Assembly (NCBI RefSeq): GCF_013450155.1
Contig: NZ_JACCKD010000004.1
Coordinates: forward strand, 186,001-250,000
Source of the DNA: Haloechinothrix aidingensis
Lineage (GTDB): Bacteria; Actinomycetota; Actinomycetes; Mycobacteriales; Pseudonocardiaceae
Length of the DNA: 64,000 nucleotides
Direction: 5' to 3'
A program made the position numbers and the translations under genes. The notes beneath the pieces are model-generated. The model was not told the DNA's origin. It did no database searches and saw only the letters and a program-made list of their open reading frames with translations. Positions 8,463-16,269 of the stretch are shown piece by piece. The stretch's first letter is position 1, and each line of letters begins with the position of its first letter.

Positions 8463-11400
8463 TCAGCTCTCCTCCTGGCCCGACGTCGTCGAGGTCGACG
8501 CGCCGACCGGCGGTCCGGCCGGCCGGGAGGCAGCACGCCGCGCGCGCCTGCGCACCGAACGTTTCGCCGGCGCGGGAACCTCAGCGACATCGTCGTCATC
8601 GCCGGTCACACTGCCCGCCTCCGCGGCGGATGCCGGCGGCTGTGCTGTTTCGGTCTGCGTGTCCGAGCCCGTCGCTGCCGTTTCGTCCTTGGCGTGCGCG
8701 CCCGTCACCTCCGCCGCCCCGGCGGGCGCCTCCGGCCGCGCCGGTGCGCTCGCCTCCGCGGACGTCGTCGTCGCCTCCGCAACGGCCGACGGTCCGGTAC
8801 CGGCCGGGCCCTCAGCGCCTGCAACGCCCTCGTGCGCGGCCGTGCTGTCCGTGCCACCGGTGGGGTCACTGGTCTGGCCACTGGTGGAGCCGCTCGCTGG
8901 GCCGGTCGCTGGGCCACTCGCTGGGGCACTCCCGGACTTGTCCGCGGCGGCCTTGGAGGCGCTGGCCATCGCGTGCACGGCCGAGGCCGCGGACTTCCGC
9001 TGCCGTCCCGTCTGCTCCGCCGGGGCCGTGTCTCCTCTGTCTCCTCTGTCTCCTCTGTCCCCTCGCGAGGTGTCCTCGCCCTTGCGCTTGCCGCGCTGCT
9101 TGCCCTGCCGGCTCCCGTCCGGCGGTGGTCCGCCGTGAGCGTGGGACTCCGTACCGACGACGACACCACGCCCCTTGCAGTGCTCGCACGAGTGCGAGAA
9201 CGCCTCCAGCAGGCCGGTGCCGATCCGTTTACGGGTCATCTGGACCAACCCGAGCGAGGTCACCTCGGCGACCTGGTGGCGGGTCCGGTCCCTGCCCAGG
9301 CATTCGGTGAGCCTGCGCAGCACCAGATCACGGTTGGACTCCAGGACCATGTCGATGAAGTCGATCACGATGATCCCGCCGATGTCCCGCAGCCGTAGCT
9401 GCCGGACGATCTCCTCGGCGGACTCCAGATTGTTCCGGGTGACCGTCTCCTCCAGGTTGCCGCCCGATCCGGTGAACTTGCCGGTGTTGACGTCGATCAC
9501 CGTCATCGCCTCGGTGCGGTCGATGACCAGATAGCCCCCGGAGGGAAGCCATACCTTGCGGTCGAGCGCCTTGGTGATCTGCTCGTGGATGCGGTAGTCC
9601 TCGAAGACATCCCCGCTGCCGACATAGCGCTCCAGCCTGCCGGTGAGGTCCGGCGCCACGTGCTGCACGTAGGCGTCCACCGTCTCCCAGGCCACCGACC
9701 CCTGTACGACGAGCTTGCCGAAGTCCTCGGTGAACAGGTCACGCACGACCTTGATGAGCATGTCCGGTTCCTCGTACAGCAGGGCCGGTGCGCCGCCCTT
9801 GTTGCCGGAGGAACCGCGCGCGCTCTGCGACTTCTCCTTGATGACCTCCCACTGCGCCTGCAGCCTGCGCACGTCGCGTTCGATCTCGGTCTCGCTGATG
9901 CCTTCCGAGGCGGTCCTGATGATCACACCGGCATCGTCCGGGACCACGCGCTTGAGGATGTCCTTGAGCCTGCGCCGCTCGTTCTCCGGCAGCTTGCGGG
10001 AGATGCCGGTGGCACCGCCGCCCGGCACGTAGACGAGGAACCGGCCGGGAAGCGAGACCTGGGTGGTCAACCGCGCACCCTTGTGACCGGCTGGGTCCTT
10101 GGTGACCTGTACCAGCACGCTGTCGCCGGTGTTGAGCGCCTGCTCGATCTTGCGGGACTTGCCCTCGAGCCCGGCAGCGTCCCAATCGACCTCCCCCGCG
10201 TAGAGCACGGCGTTGCGCCCACGACCGATATCGACGAACGCCGCCTCCATGCTGGGAAGCACGTTCTGCACCCGGCCCAGGTAGACGTTGCCCACGATCG
10301 AGCCCGACCCCGCCGAGGTCACGAAGTGCTCGACGAGCATGTTGTCCTCGAGCACCGCGATCTCGGTCGTGCGGTGGTCCTTGCCGGAGCCCTTGCCGTT
10401 ACCGCCCGCGGCGCTTTCCTTGACCACCATGGTCCGCTCGACGGACTCACGCCGCGCGAGGAACTCCGACTCCGACAGCACCGGAGCACGCTTGCGGCCG
10501 GCTTCCCGGCCGTCCCTGCGCCGCTGGCGCTTGGCCTCGAGGCGCGTGGAGCCGCGAACACTCCGCACCTGGTCATCACCGGTGTCCGAGTCGCCACTTC
10601 CGGACTGCTTGTCCGAGCTATCGTCCGCGGACCCGCCGTCATCGCCGCCCTTGCGCCTGCGTCGCCTGCGACGGCGGCGCGTGGAGGCCTCCCCGGCGTC
10701 GGCTCCGCTGCCATCTCCCGAATCGGCGTCGTCCTGCTGGCTGTCCCCGTTGTCGGCGGACTCGGAGGCTTCCGCCTTGGAGCCGCCCGCTGCTGCCTGC
10801 CCGCTCTGTCCGGCCTTGCCGGCCTGTGCCGCCTTCCCGGACGTGGCCGCTTGCTCGTCGGGCTGACCGGCACCGGACGTGCCGCCGGCCTCGTCCTCAC
10901 CGCCCTTGCCACGGCCGCGACCCCGGCGCCCGCGCCTGCGCCTGCGTTTCGCTGCGGCGTCGTCGTCTCCAGCGTCGCCGGAAGCGCCCTCGGATGTGCC
11001 CGCGGTGCCCGTCCCGTCCTCGACCGCCTCCGTGACCTCGGTGGCCGGGTCCTGCTCGGGGGCCTCCGTGGTGCCGGCGGTCCCAGCCGGTTCCGGTGCC
11101 GGCTGCGGTGCGGGTTCCGGTGGCAGGAAGACCGGGGGCGGCGGGGTGAACTGGGGTGCCTGTGGAGCGGAGCCACCAGCAGGCTGCTGCTCCGGCTCGG
11201 CTGACTGCTCCGGCTCGGCTGACTGCTCCGGTGCGTCACCGGCGGCCTCGTCCGTGGCGGCCGTGGAGCCGGGCCCGATCGGCTGGGCGCCCGTGCCCGC
11301 TGCTGCCGCGGGCGTACCCACCGCTTCGGCGACCCGGACGGCCACCTCCCGGGATACGCTCGACTGCGGGCTGCGTGCGCTCTCCCCGAGCTCACTCAAC

Positions 11401-11546
11401 GTGCCGAGCACCTTCTTGCTGGTCGAGCCGAGCTGCTTCGCCAGTGCGTGCACCCTGATCCGTTGAGGCAGCGTCGCTGCCCAATCGGACGCAGGTGTGC
11501 CGGTATCCCCGCCAGTCGTCTCGGCGGGACCTTCCGTGTTCGTCAT
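8463..11546 (-). CDS. rne: ribonuclease E/G family endoribonuclease
   Basis: 1027 residues from ATG 11546 behind GGAGGAG. This ribonuclease starts decay of mRNA and processes rRNA and tRNA. The catalytic core is central. It has an S1-like segment GNVYLGRVQNVLPSMEAAF near residue 440, a DNase I-like metal site with VIDVNTGKF and IDFID, and the zinc-link cysteines in CEHCKGRG near residue 795. Long low-complexity arms rich in Glu, Ala, Lys/Arg and Gly flank it on both sides, as in other actinobacterial RNase E. The extreme N-terminus (RVHALAKQLGSTSKKVLGTL) resembles the IF2 N-terminal helical module. Arg-rich patches such as [10 protein letters not shown] lie in the N-terminal arm. Two coding tandem repeats lie in the arms. 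Confidence 0.92.
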   Translation of the reverse strand: MTNTEGPAETTGGDTGTPASDWAATLPQRIRVHALAKQLGSTSKKVLGTLSELGESARSPQSSVSREVAVRVAEAVGTPAAAAGTGAQPIGPGSTAATDEAAGDAPEQSAEPEQSAEPEQQPAGGSAPQAPQFTPPPPVFLPPEPAPQPAPEPAGTAGTTEAPEQDPATEVTEAVEDGTGTAGTSEGASGDAGDDDAAAKRRRRRGRRGRGRGKGGEDEAGGTSGAGQPDEQAATSGKAAQAGKAGQSGQAAAGGSKAEASESADNGDSQQDDADSGDGSGADAGEASTRRRRRRRRRKGGDDGGSADDSSDKQSGSGDSDTGDDQVRSVRGSTRLEAKRQRRRDGREAGRKRAPVLSESEFLARRESVERTMVVKESAAGGNGKGSGKDHRTTEIAVLEDNMLVEHFVTSAGSGSIVGNVYLGRVQNVLPSMEAAFVDIGRGRNAVLYAGEVDWDAAGLEGKSRKIEQALNTGDSVLVQVTKDPAGHKGARLTTQVSLPGRFLVYVPGGGATGISRKLPENERRRLKDILKRVVPDDAGVIIRTASEGISETEIERDVRRLQAQWEVIKEKSQSARGSSGNKGGAPALLYEEPDMLIKVVRDLFTEDFGKLVVQGSVAWETVDAYVQHVAPDLTGRLERYVGSGDVFEDYRIHEQITKALDRKVWLPSGGYLVIDRTEAMTVIDVNTGKFTGSGGNLEETVTRNNLESAEEIVRQLRLRDIGGIIVIDFIDMVLESNRDLVLRRLTECLGRDRTRHQVAEVTSLGLVQMTRKRIGTGLLEAFSHSCEHCKGRGVVVGTESHAHGGPPPDGSRQGKQRGKRKGEDTSRGDRGDRGDRGDTAPAEQTGRQRKSAASAVHAMASASKAAADKSGSAPASGPATGPASGSTSGQTSDPTGGTDSTAAHEGVAGAEGPAGTGPSAVAEATTTSAEASAPARPEAPAGAAEVTGAHAKDETAATGSDTQTETAQPPASAAEAGSVTGDDDDVAEVPAPAKRSVRRRARRAASRPAGPPVGASTSTTSGQEES
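9031..9057 (-). repeat. 9-bp tandem repeat coding Arg-Gly-Asp triplets in rne
   Basis: The unit TCTCCTCTG (plus-strand sense) occurs three times in a row and starts a fourth. It encodes RGD-RGD-RGD in the C-terminal arm of RNase E. The units are identical, so copy number may vary between strains. Confidence 0.8.
11188..11231 (-). repeat. 18-bp tandem repeat in the N-terminal arm of rne
   Basis: The unit TGCTCCGGCTCGGCTGAC is present twice exactly, followed by an 8-bp start of a third copy. It encodes repeated EPEQSA segments in the acidic low-complexity arm. It is in frame and identical at DNA level, suggesting recent slippage. Confidence 0.8.
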
Positions 11547-11566
11547 GTGTCTCCTCCGCCCCCGGG

Positions 11567-11612
11567 CGCACCTGGCTGTCGACACCGCGGTGTCGACGTG
11601 TCTCCAGGTGCG
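11567..11612 (-). promoter_or_regulatory. nested inverted repeat in the rne 5' leader
   Basis: A perfect 20-bp palindrome GTCGACACCGCGGTGTCGAC (11578-11597) is enclosed by a second inverted repeat, CGCACCTGG (11567-11575) and CCAGGTGCG (11604-11612). As RNA it would form one long, interrupted stem ending about 20 nt before the rne start codon. The Shine-Dalgarno GGAGGAG lies just beyond it. E. coli RNase E controls its own mRNA through leader structure, so autoregulation is a reasonable inference. A protein-bound operator is the alternative. Confidence 0.6.
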
Positions 11613-11862
11613 GCCGCTCAGGGGCACCTTTCTGCGTCCCGTGCGAGGCATGCGCCCACCGCCCGATTTCGGCGGTGACCACACACCCCCTGCCTGTGTT
11701 CACCGGTAAGGCTGTATCACCTCGGCGACGTAGCCGTCATCGCTGCCGTCCCCGCGCAGCCACCTACCGCGAACCGCCCGCTCACCCCCGGTCACTACCC
11801 CCACGATGTCGCTACGCGCTGTCGTGGTCGTGTCCGGACGACGGGCGGATGGCCGCGTTCGC

Positions 11863-12020
11863 TGGCTCGTGAATGACCCTCCCGTGCGCTTTTCCCTTGG
11901 TCCAGTTACTCATCATCCGCGACAGTGCCCGCTCGCGCGCGGCACATGCTTCTCAGCCGTCGCGAGCCGCCCCGTGACGTGGTACGGCCGCACCGGCTGC
12001 CTGATGAACAACCTTCCCGG
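11863..12020 (+). repeat. intergenic sequence block shared with 26196-26330 (copy A)
   Basis: This block has the order GGCTCGTGAATGACCCTCC, then about 85 nt later GTCGCGAGCCGCCCC, GTGACGTGGT and TGATGAACAACCTTCCC. The same words in the same order occur at 26196-26330. The shared words are separated by unlike sequence, so this is a diverged repeat or a conserved structural element rather than a recent copy. Confidence 0.5.
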
Positions 12021-12041
12021 CATGCGTCGTTCTGTTGTGTA

Positions 12042-12065
12042 CCGCTGTGGTGTTCGCCACAGCGG
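12042..12065 (+). other. 9-bp stem-loop preceding the terminator
   Basis: CCGCTGTGG (12042-12050) and CCACAGCGG (12057-12065) pair perfectly over the six-base loop TGTTCG. It lies 14 nt upstream of the intrinsic terminator stem and probably belongs to the same transcript. Confidence 0.65.
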
Positions 12066-12079
12066 GAATCCTGCGCCCT

Positions 12080-12121
12080 GCCGGTCACTGGCCGTGAAGC
12101 CGAGTGACCGGCTTTTCTTTT
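12080..12121 (+). terminator. intrinsic (Rho-independent) terminator with T-tract
   Basis: GCCGGTCACT (12080-12089) and AGTGACCGGC (12103-12112) form a 10-bp perfect stem, with a further GGC/GCC pairing in the loop. TTTTCTTTT follows directly. The T-run is only on the plus-strand side, which fixes the direction. It is the only such terminator noticed in this GC-rich window. Confidence 0.88.
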
Positions 12122-12450
12122 CGGCGACTCCCCGCCCTGGCTGAAGGCGGTCGGCCTCGTACCGCATCGTCGAGCCACCCGAGGTGGCGACGACGCGGCG
12201 CTTCCTGCACGAAGCCGCCAGATCCCCGGACCGTACCGCGCCACACGGTCTAGCTGCCGGAGGCACGTTGGCTCGGCGACCTCCACCAGTATCCCACACT
12301 GCCGCGCCTTCGGGTGTCACTCGGTCGATCCGGTACCCGCCCATCCATCGGCACCGGTCCGGTCTGTTCGGCCGAGTGCAGCCTTCCGTGTGCGGCCAAC
12401 TTGGGCTACTCCCTTGTCGCAGGGCAGGGGACTGGCTACGGTGCGCAGCT

Positions 12451-13929
12451 ATGGCCCTCGCGAGGTTGTCGACGCGCGTGCCGCGTGGCATCGGTACCGT
12501 TGTGATCAGCGCCACGATCACACTAGCCCCCTTGAGTACCGCTGTCGGCGTGTCGGCCGATCCGCTGTCCACTTCCGCGCCGGCCGCCGACCGAGCCGCG
12601 TGCGCGAGCACCGGCGGGACTGTACGCCATCTCGTGGTGTTCGACGAGGGGACACGGGAGAGCGACGCCACCGAGCGCATCGACGCCGCCTGCGGGGACA
12701 CCGTCACCTACTACCCCGAGATCGCCGTCGGGGTCGCGACCAGCCAGGACTCGAGCTTCACCGAACGGCTGGGCGATGCTCGTTCGTTCAGTGCCCAGCA
12801 GCGCCGCAACGCGGCCGGGTCGAGCGCGGAGTCGCGGCACGCACCGCGTGCCGGACCGTCGACGCTGGCACCGACCGATCCCGGGATCGTCCCGTCCGCT
12901 GATCGGTCGGATGAGCAGTGGGGGATGCGCATGCTCGAGGTGCCACGCGCCCGGTCGGTGAGCGCGGGCGACCCGGACGTGGTCGTCGGCGTACTCGACT
13001 CCGGCATCGACGCGGCGCATCCGGAACTGGCCGGGGCCGTGCGGGCCGACCTGTCGGTCGGCTGCCTGTCCGGGAAACCGGATCCCTCGGCCGGGTCCTG
13101 GTCGCCGAGCACCTCGGGGCACGGCACGCACGTGGCGGGGACCATCGCGGCCGCCGAGGACGGCACGGGCATCACCGGCGTCGCCCCGGAAGCGTCCGTC
13201 GCATCGATCAAGGTCATCGACGACCGTGGCTACGCCGACCCGGAAGCCGTCGTCTGCGGCCTGATGTGGGCGGCAGCCAACAGCCTTGACGTGACCAACT
13301 CCAGCTACGTTGTCGACCCGGGGTCGCTGTCCTGCGTCAGCGGCACGGAGCTGGATGTCGCGCGGGAGGCCATCGCCCGCGCCGCCGACCACGCCACCGC
13401 CGAGGGGACGCTGAACATCGCCGCGACGACGAACGACGGGGTGAACCTCTCCCCCACCTCAGCGGATGGCCGGGGTGACGGGTGCCACGCGCTCCCGGCG
13501 AGCCTGCGGTCCATGCTGACCGTCTCGGCCGTCGACAGCGACGAGCGCAAGGCCACCTACAGCTCGTACGGGCTCGGGGTCGTGTCCGTCGCGGCACCGG
13601 GAGGCGAGGCACCGCGGTGCGTGCTGTCCGCGGCTCCGGGTGGCTACACCAGCACCTGTGGGACGTCCATGGCCGCGCCCTACGTGTCCGGCGTGGCCGC
13701 ACTGGTCGCGTCCGCCAACCCGGATCACGGTCCCGAGCGGATCGCCGACACGCTCACCTCGAGCACGCGCAACGTGCCGTGCCCAGCCGACTACGACATC
13801 AGCGGGGACGGCAAGCAGGAGGGGTACTGCAGCGGCTACAGCGGGTACAACGGCTTCTACGGGCACGGGATCGTGGACGCCTACGCGGCAGTCGCCGGCG
13901 ACGTGGAGGGTGCCCCGTCCCTGGAGTAG
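12451..13929 (+). CDS. secreted S8 family serine peptidase (subtilase)
   Basis: 492 residues from ATG 12451, chosen because it opens a clear signal peptide (MALARLSTRVPRGIG, a hydrophobic stretch, then AVGVSA before the cut). An activator-like prodomain follows to about residue 140. The catalytic triad is complete: Asp in VLDSGID, His in GHGTHVAGTIA and Ser in GTSMAAPYVSG. There is no C-terminal membrane helix, so it is a freely secreted protease rather than a mycosin of the ESX system. Several cysteines in the mature part suggest disulfides. It stands alone, 60 nt before the endonuclease V-like gene on the same strand. No strong Shine-Dalgarno is visible. Confidence 0.88.
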   Translation: MALARLSTRVPRGIGTVVISATITLAPLSTAVGVSADPLSTSAPAADRAACASTGGTVRHLVVFDEGTRESDATERIDAACGDTVTYYPEIAVGVATSQDSSFTERLGDARSFSAQQRRNAAGSSAESRHAPRAGPSTLAPTDPGIVPSADRSDEQWGMRMLEVPRARSVSAGDPDVVVGVLDSGIDAAHPELAGAVRADLSVGCLSGKPDPSAGSWSPSTSGHGTHVAGTIAAAEDGTGITGVAPEASVASIKVIDDRGYADPEAVVCGLMWAAANSLDVTNSSYVVDPGSLSCVSGTELDVAREAIARAADHATAEGTLNIAATTNDGVNLSPTSADGRGDGCHALPASLRSMLTVSAVDSDERKATYSSYGLGVVSVAAPGGEAPRCVLSAAPGGYTSTCGTSMAAPYVSGVAALVASANPDHGPERIADTLTSSTRNVPCPADYDISGDGKQEGYCSGYSGYNGFYGHGIVDAYAAVAGDVEGAPSLE

Positions 13930-13989
13930 GCACGGGTGGACCGAGCTCCGGTCTGGCGCGCGGTTCGCGCGGACCGGCAGCATCGTCGC

Positions 13990-14679
13990 ATGGCGGAACC
14001 GACGGCCGGATGGCCGGGCAGCGTGGCTGAGCTGGTCGCCGAGCAGCGTGCCCTGGCGGCGGAGCGGCCACGCCGATGGCACCCCACCTCGGATCCGCTC
14101 ACGGCGGGGTGCTTCGCGGCGTTCCCCAGAGGTCACTCCGGGAAGGGCTCCGCGGGCGATCCGGCGTGGGCCGGTGCGGCCGCGTACCGGCGCAGGCGGT
14201 GCCGTGCGCGGGCAACGACGTCGGGTCGTGCCGGGTGGGCGTACGAGCCCGGCCTGCTCGCGATGCGGGTCGGACCGGTGCTCGAGGCGGTCGTGCGCGC
14301 CCTGCCGGTACGCCCGGACGTGCTGCTTGTGGACGCGACCGGACGTGATCACCCCCGGCGCTGCGGGCTGGCCGTGCACCTCGGTGCGATGCTGGACATC
14401 CCGACCGTGGGTGTGACGCACCGGCCGCTGCTGGCCACCGGTGCCTGGCCGGCCGATCGGCGAGGCGCTGCCAGCCCGCTTCTGCTGGACGGCGAGCGCG
14501 TCGGTGCCTGGCTTCGCACCCGGCAGGGCCGTAGGCCGGTGGCGGTACACGCGGGGTGGCGTACGGATGCGTACGTGGCTGCCCGCGTGGTACTCGGCAG
14601 CGGCAGGCACCGCACGCCGGGGCCGATCCGTGAAGCGAGGCGGCTCGCGAGGCAGGCACGGGCGTCGACACCGCGCTGA
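13990..14679 (+). CDS. endonuclease V-like protein, probably catalytically altered
   Basis: 229 residues from ATG 13990. The fold is recognisable by FPRGHSGKGSAGDPAWAGAA, the YEPGLLAMRVGP segment, RPDVLLVDATGRDHPRRCGLA and HLGAMLDIPTVGVTHRPL, all in the order and spacing of endonuclease V (Nfi), which cuts DNA at deaminated purines. Two of the three metal-binding acids appear lost. The AGVD position reads AGCF (codon TTC), and the REGP glutamate reads RVGP (codon GTC). The third, Asp in LLVD, is kept. The frame is intact and codon use is normal, so it is either a repurposed nucleic-acid-binding protein or an early pseudogene. It is convergent with the DUF488 gene. Confidence 0.75.
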   Translation: MAEPTAGWPGSVAELVAEQRALAAERPRRWHPTSDPLTAGCFAAFPRGHSGKGSAGDPAWAGAAAYRRRRCRARATTSGRAGWAYEPGLLAMRVGPVLEAVVRALPVRPDVLLVDATGRDHPRRCGLAVHLGAMLDIPTVGVTHRPLLATGAWPADRRGAASPLLLDGERVGAWLRTRQGRRPVAVHAGWRTDAYVAARVVLGSGRHRTPGPIREARRLARQARASTPR

Positions 14680-14718
14680 GGGCGATAGCGGAGTGACCGC
14701 GCCGGCGCCCGCCGTGAC

Positions 14719-14733
14719 CCTCGTGCGACGAGG
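14719..14733. terminator. short stem-loop between convergent genes
   Basis: CCTCGT and ACGAGG pair around a GCG loop between the stops of the endonuclease V-like gene (plus) and the DUF488 gene (minus). It is a candidate bidirectional terminator without T-runs. Confidence 0.35.
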
Positions 14734-14751
14734 CGATGCCGCGATCGCACG

Positions 14752-15294
14752 TCACGGGCTCAGCGGCGGCTGGCCGGCGTCGTAGACGAGCACACGCTCC
14801 CCGGGCATCACCCGTGCTTCCTCACTCGGCCGGTGCCGCTGAAGCGTGCCGTCGTGCATCAGGTGATCCACCGGAACGTCCCTGGCCAGCACCAGGAAGT
14901 CGGCGATCATGCGCCGGTGGCAGCGCCACCACACCGACTCGGCGCACATGACCGCGGTGCGTTCCCGCTCGGCTCCCGACAGCAACGCGTCGATCGCCGC
15001 GCGGAACTCCGCGGTACGCATGTGGCCCGCGTACCCGCAGAAAGCCCGGTCGCGCAGCGCCGTGTCCGGCGTGCCGGCTGCCACCTTGCGCCATCCGCCG
15101 AGGCGCTCCTCCCAGCGGTAGTCGATGCCCGCGGCGGGAAGCCAGCTCGACATCTCGTCACGCGCGAGCGCGGGGTCGCGCCTGCTGCCCGGTGCCCGGC
15201 GCACGTCGACGAGACGCTCGACCCCCGCCTCACGCAGCAGCCGCGTGATCTCGGAGGGTCCCGCCGTGCCGTGGCCGAACGTCAACAACCGCAT
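14752..15294 (-). CDS. DUF488 family protein
   Basis: 180 residues from ATG 15294, with GGGGAG 5 nt upstream; the GTG directly before it (15297) is less well placed. DUF488 proteins have a small alpha/beta fold of unknown function. The family marks are LLTFGHGTAGPSEI at the N-terminus, LVDVRRAPGSRRDP at residues 29-42, and the cysteine-containing VMCAESVWWRCHRRMIADFL near 115-134. The conserved Cys and Arg residues are present. No catalytic role has been established for the family. An inverted repeat (15346-15402) separates it from the upstream ABC exporter genes. Confidence 0.85.
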   Translation of the reverse strand: MRLLTFGHGTAGPSEITRLLREAGVERLVDVRRAPGSRRDPALARDEMSSWLPAAGIDYRWEERLGGWRKVAAGTPDTALRDRAFCGYAGHMRTAEFRAAIDALLSGAERERTAVMCAESVWWRCHRRMIADFLVLARDVPVDHLMHDGTLQRHRPSEEARVMPGERVLVYDAGQPPLSP

Positions 15295-15345
15295 CACGTC
15301 TCCCCGCCTCTCGCGTACCGCCGGCCGCTCCGGACCGCTTCGCGT

Positions 15346-15402
15346 GGGAGCCGAAGGTGACAGCGGGTTCTTCTAAGGAGCCGGATGTCACATTCGGCTC
15401 CC
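15346..15402. repeat. 17-bp inverted repeat with a third partial copy
   Basis: The left arm GGGAGCCGAAGGTGACA (15346-15362) pairs with TGTCACATTCGGCTCCC (15386-15402) with one mismatch. A GGAGCCGG at 15378-15385 can also pair with the right arm, giving two competing hairpins. It lies between the 3' end of the ABC permease gene and the DUF488 start. It shares GAGCCGAAGG with the hairpin at 31131-31199. A terminator or an intergenic palindromic element are both possible. Confidence 0.6.
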
Positions 15403-15429
15403 TGCCGGCGGACCGTGCCGGTGGCGGCG

Positions 15430-16269
15430 CTACCGTAGCAACAGTCCGGCCAGCCGGCGTGACGTCACCCAGAGCCCGAGTGCCGCCAGCGCGGCCAGGT
15501 AGCCGACGTGCCCCAGCATCGCCGGCTCGACCACCCCCACCGACAGCTCCCTGGCGAGCTCGATCCCGTGATACAGCGGGGACAGCTGCACCACCGGCCG
15601 CAGCGGCTCCGGGTACACCGACAACGGGTAGAACGTCGCGGAGAACAGGAACAGCGGCATGACAGCCAGCTGGATGTAGTCGAACTGCGAGACCGTCCGG
15701 ATGAAGGTCACGCACGCCATACCGAGCGCGGCGAAGGTGAATGCCACCAGCAGCGCCACCGGCACGAGCAACACGACCCACGGCGAACCGGACAGCCCGA
15801 GCAGCGTCATGATCGCGAGGAAGGCCACCGCGTACAGCCCGCCGCGCAACATCGACCAGCTGATCTCGCCCATGGCGATGTCGACGGGGCCGACCGGTGT
15901 GGCCAGCATCCCCTCGTAGGTCCTGGCATGCCGGATCTTGAAGAACACGTTGAAGGTCGCGTCGTAAACCGCGCCGTTCATCGCCGAGGCCATCATCAGC
16001 GCGGGAGCCACGAAGGCGGCATAGCTCATCACCTCGCCACCCGGCCCCACGACCTCGGTGACCAGCCGCCCGAACCCGATCTGGAAGGCCAGCAGGTACA
16101 CGGCCGGTTCCACGATCCCGGACAGGAACACCAGCCACATCTTCTTCGACACCAGCAGGGAGCGTTCCAGCACCTTGCTGGCGCGCCCGGCATACAGCCC
16201 CGGTGGCAGGATCCGCAGCGTGGCTGCCCGCGAGCGCGCTGCGCCGGTGATCTCGGTGTTCGCGGCCAC
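15430..16269 (-). CDS. ABC-2 type exporter permease (second)
   Basis: 279 residues from GTG 16269, which directly abuts the stop of the preceding permease gene. About six membrane spans are visible, including AVYLLAFQIGFG, ALMMASAMNGAVYD, VVLLVPVALLVAFTFAALGM and MPLFLFSATFYPLSVYPEPL, the ABC-2 signature region. It resembles DrrB-type drug or lipid exporters. It is the last gene of an operon ATPase-permease-permease, so the transporter is probably a heterodimer of the two permeases with a homodimeric ATPase. The substrate is unknown. Confidence 0.85.
   Translation of the reverse strand: MAANTEITGAARSRAATLRILPPGLYAGRASKVLERSLLVSKKMWLVFLSGIVEPAVYLLAFQIGFGRLVTEVVGPGGEVMSYAAFVAPALMMASAMNGAVYDATFNVFFKIRHARTYEGMLATPVGPVDIAMGEISWSMLRGGLYAVAFLAIMTLLGLSGSPWVVLLVPVALLVAFTFAALGMACVTFIRTVSQFDYIQLAVMPLFLFSATFYPLSVYPEPLRPVVQLSPLYHGIELARELSVGVVEPAMLGHVGYLAALAALGLWVTSRRLAGLLLR

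Larger units (their letters stand above)
11900..12121 (+). ncRNA. candidate small RNA (or untranslated leader) ending at an intrinsic terminator; 5' end unknown
   Basis: A terminator with a T-tract ends here on the plus strand, but no plus-strand coding gene lies upstream because rne points away. A 9-bp hairpin (12042-12065) precedes the terminator, a common 3' architecture for actinobacterial small RNAs. The left boundary is a guess. The marks of RNase P RNA, tmRNA and 6C RNA were looked for and not found. The alternative is a prematurely terminated leader of the subtilase gene. Confidence 0.35.
11613..12450. other. long intergenic region between rne and the subtilase gene
   Basis: About 0.84 kb with no convincing coding frame. 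It holds the sequence block shared with 26.2-26.3 kb (11863-12020), a 9-bp hairpin (12042-12065) and an intrinsic terminator reading on the plus strand (12080-12121). The rest, including 12122-12450 before the subtilase, shows no recognisable element. The promoters of rne (minus) and the subtilase (plus) must lie here. Confidence 0.7.

Noticed and set aside
9585-11204. Long plus-strand open frame inside rne
   Set aside because: A shadow of the GC-rich rne gene on the opposite strand, with unnatural composition and no motifs.
11900-12121. Identification of the candidate RNA as 6C, RNase P, tmRNA or 4.5S RNA
   Set aside because: The C-rich loops of 6C, the GAGGAAAGTCC of RNase P RNA and the tRNA-like end of tmRNA are absent. 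Identity left open.
12451-13929. Mycosin (ESX-associated protease)
   Set aside because: There is no C-terminal membrane helix and no ESX genes nearby; a plain secreted subtilase fits better.
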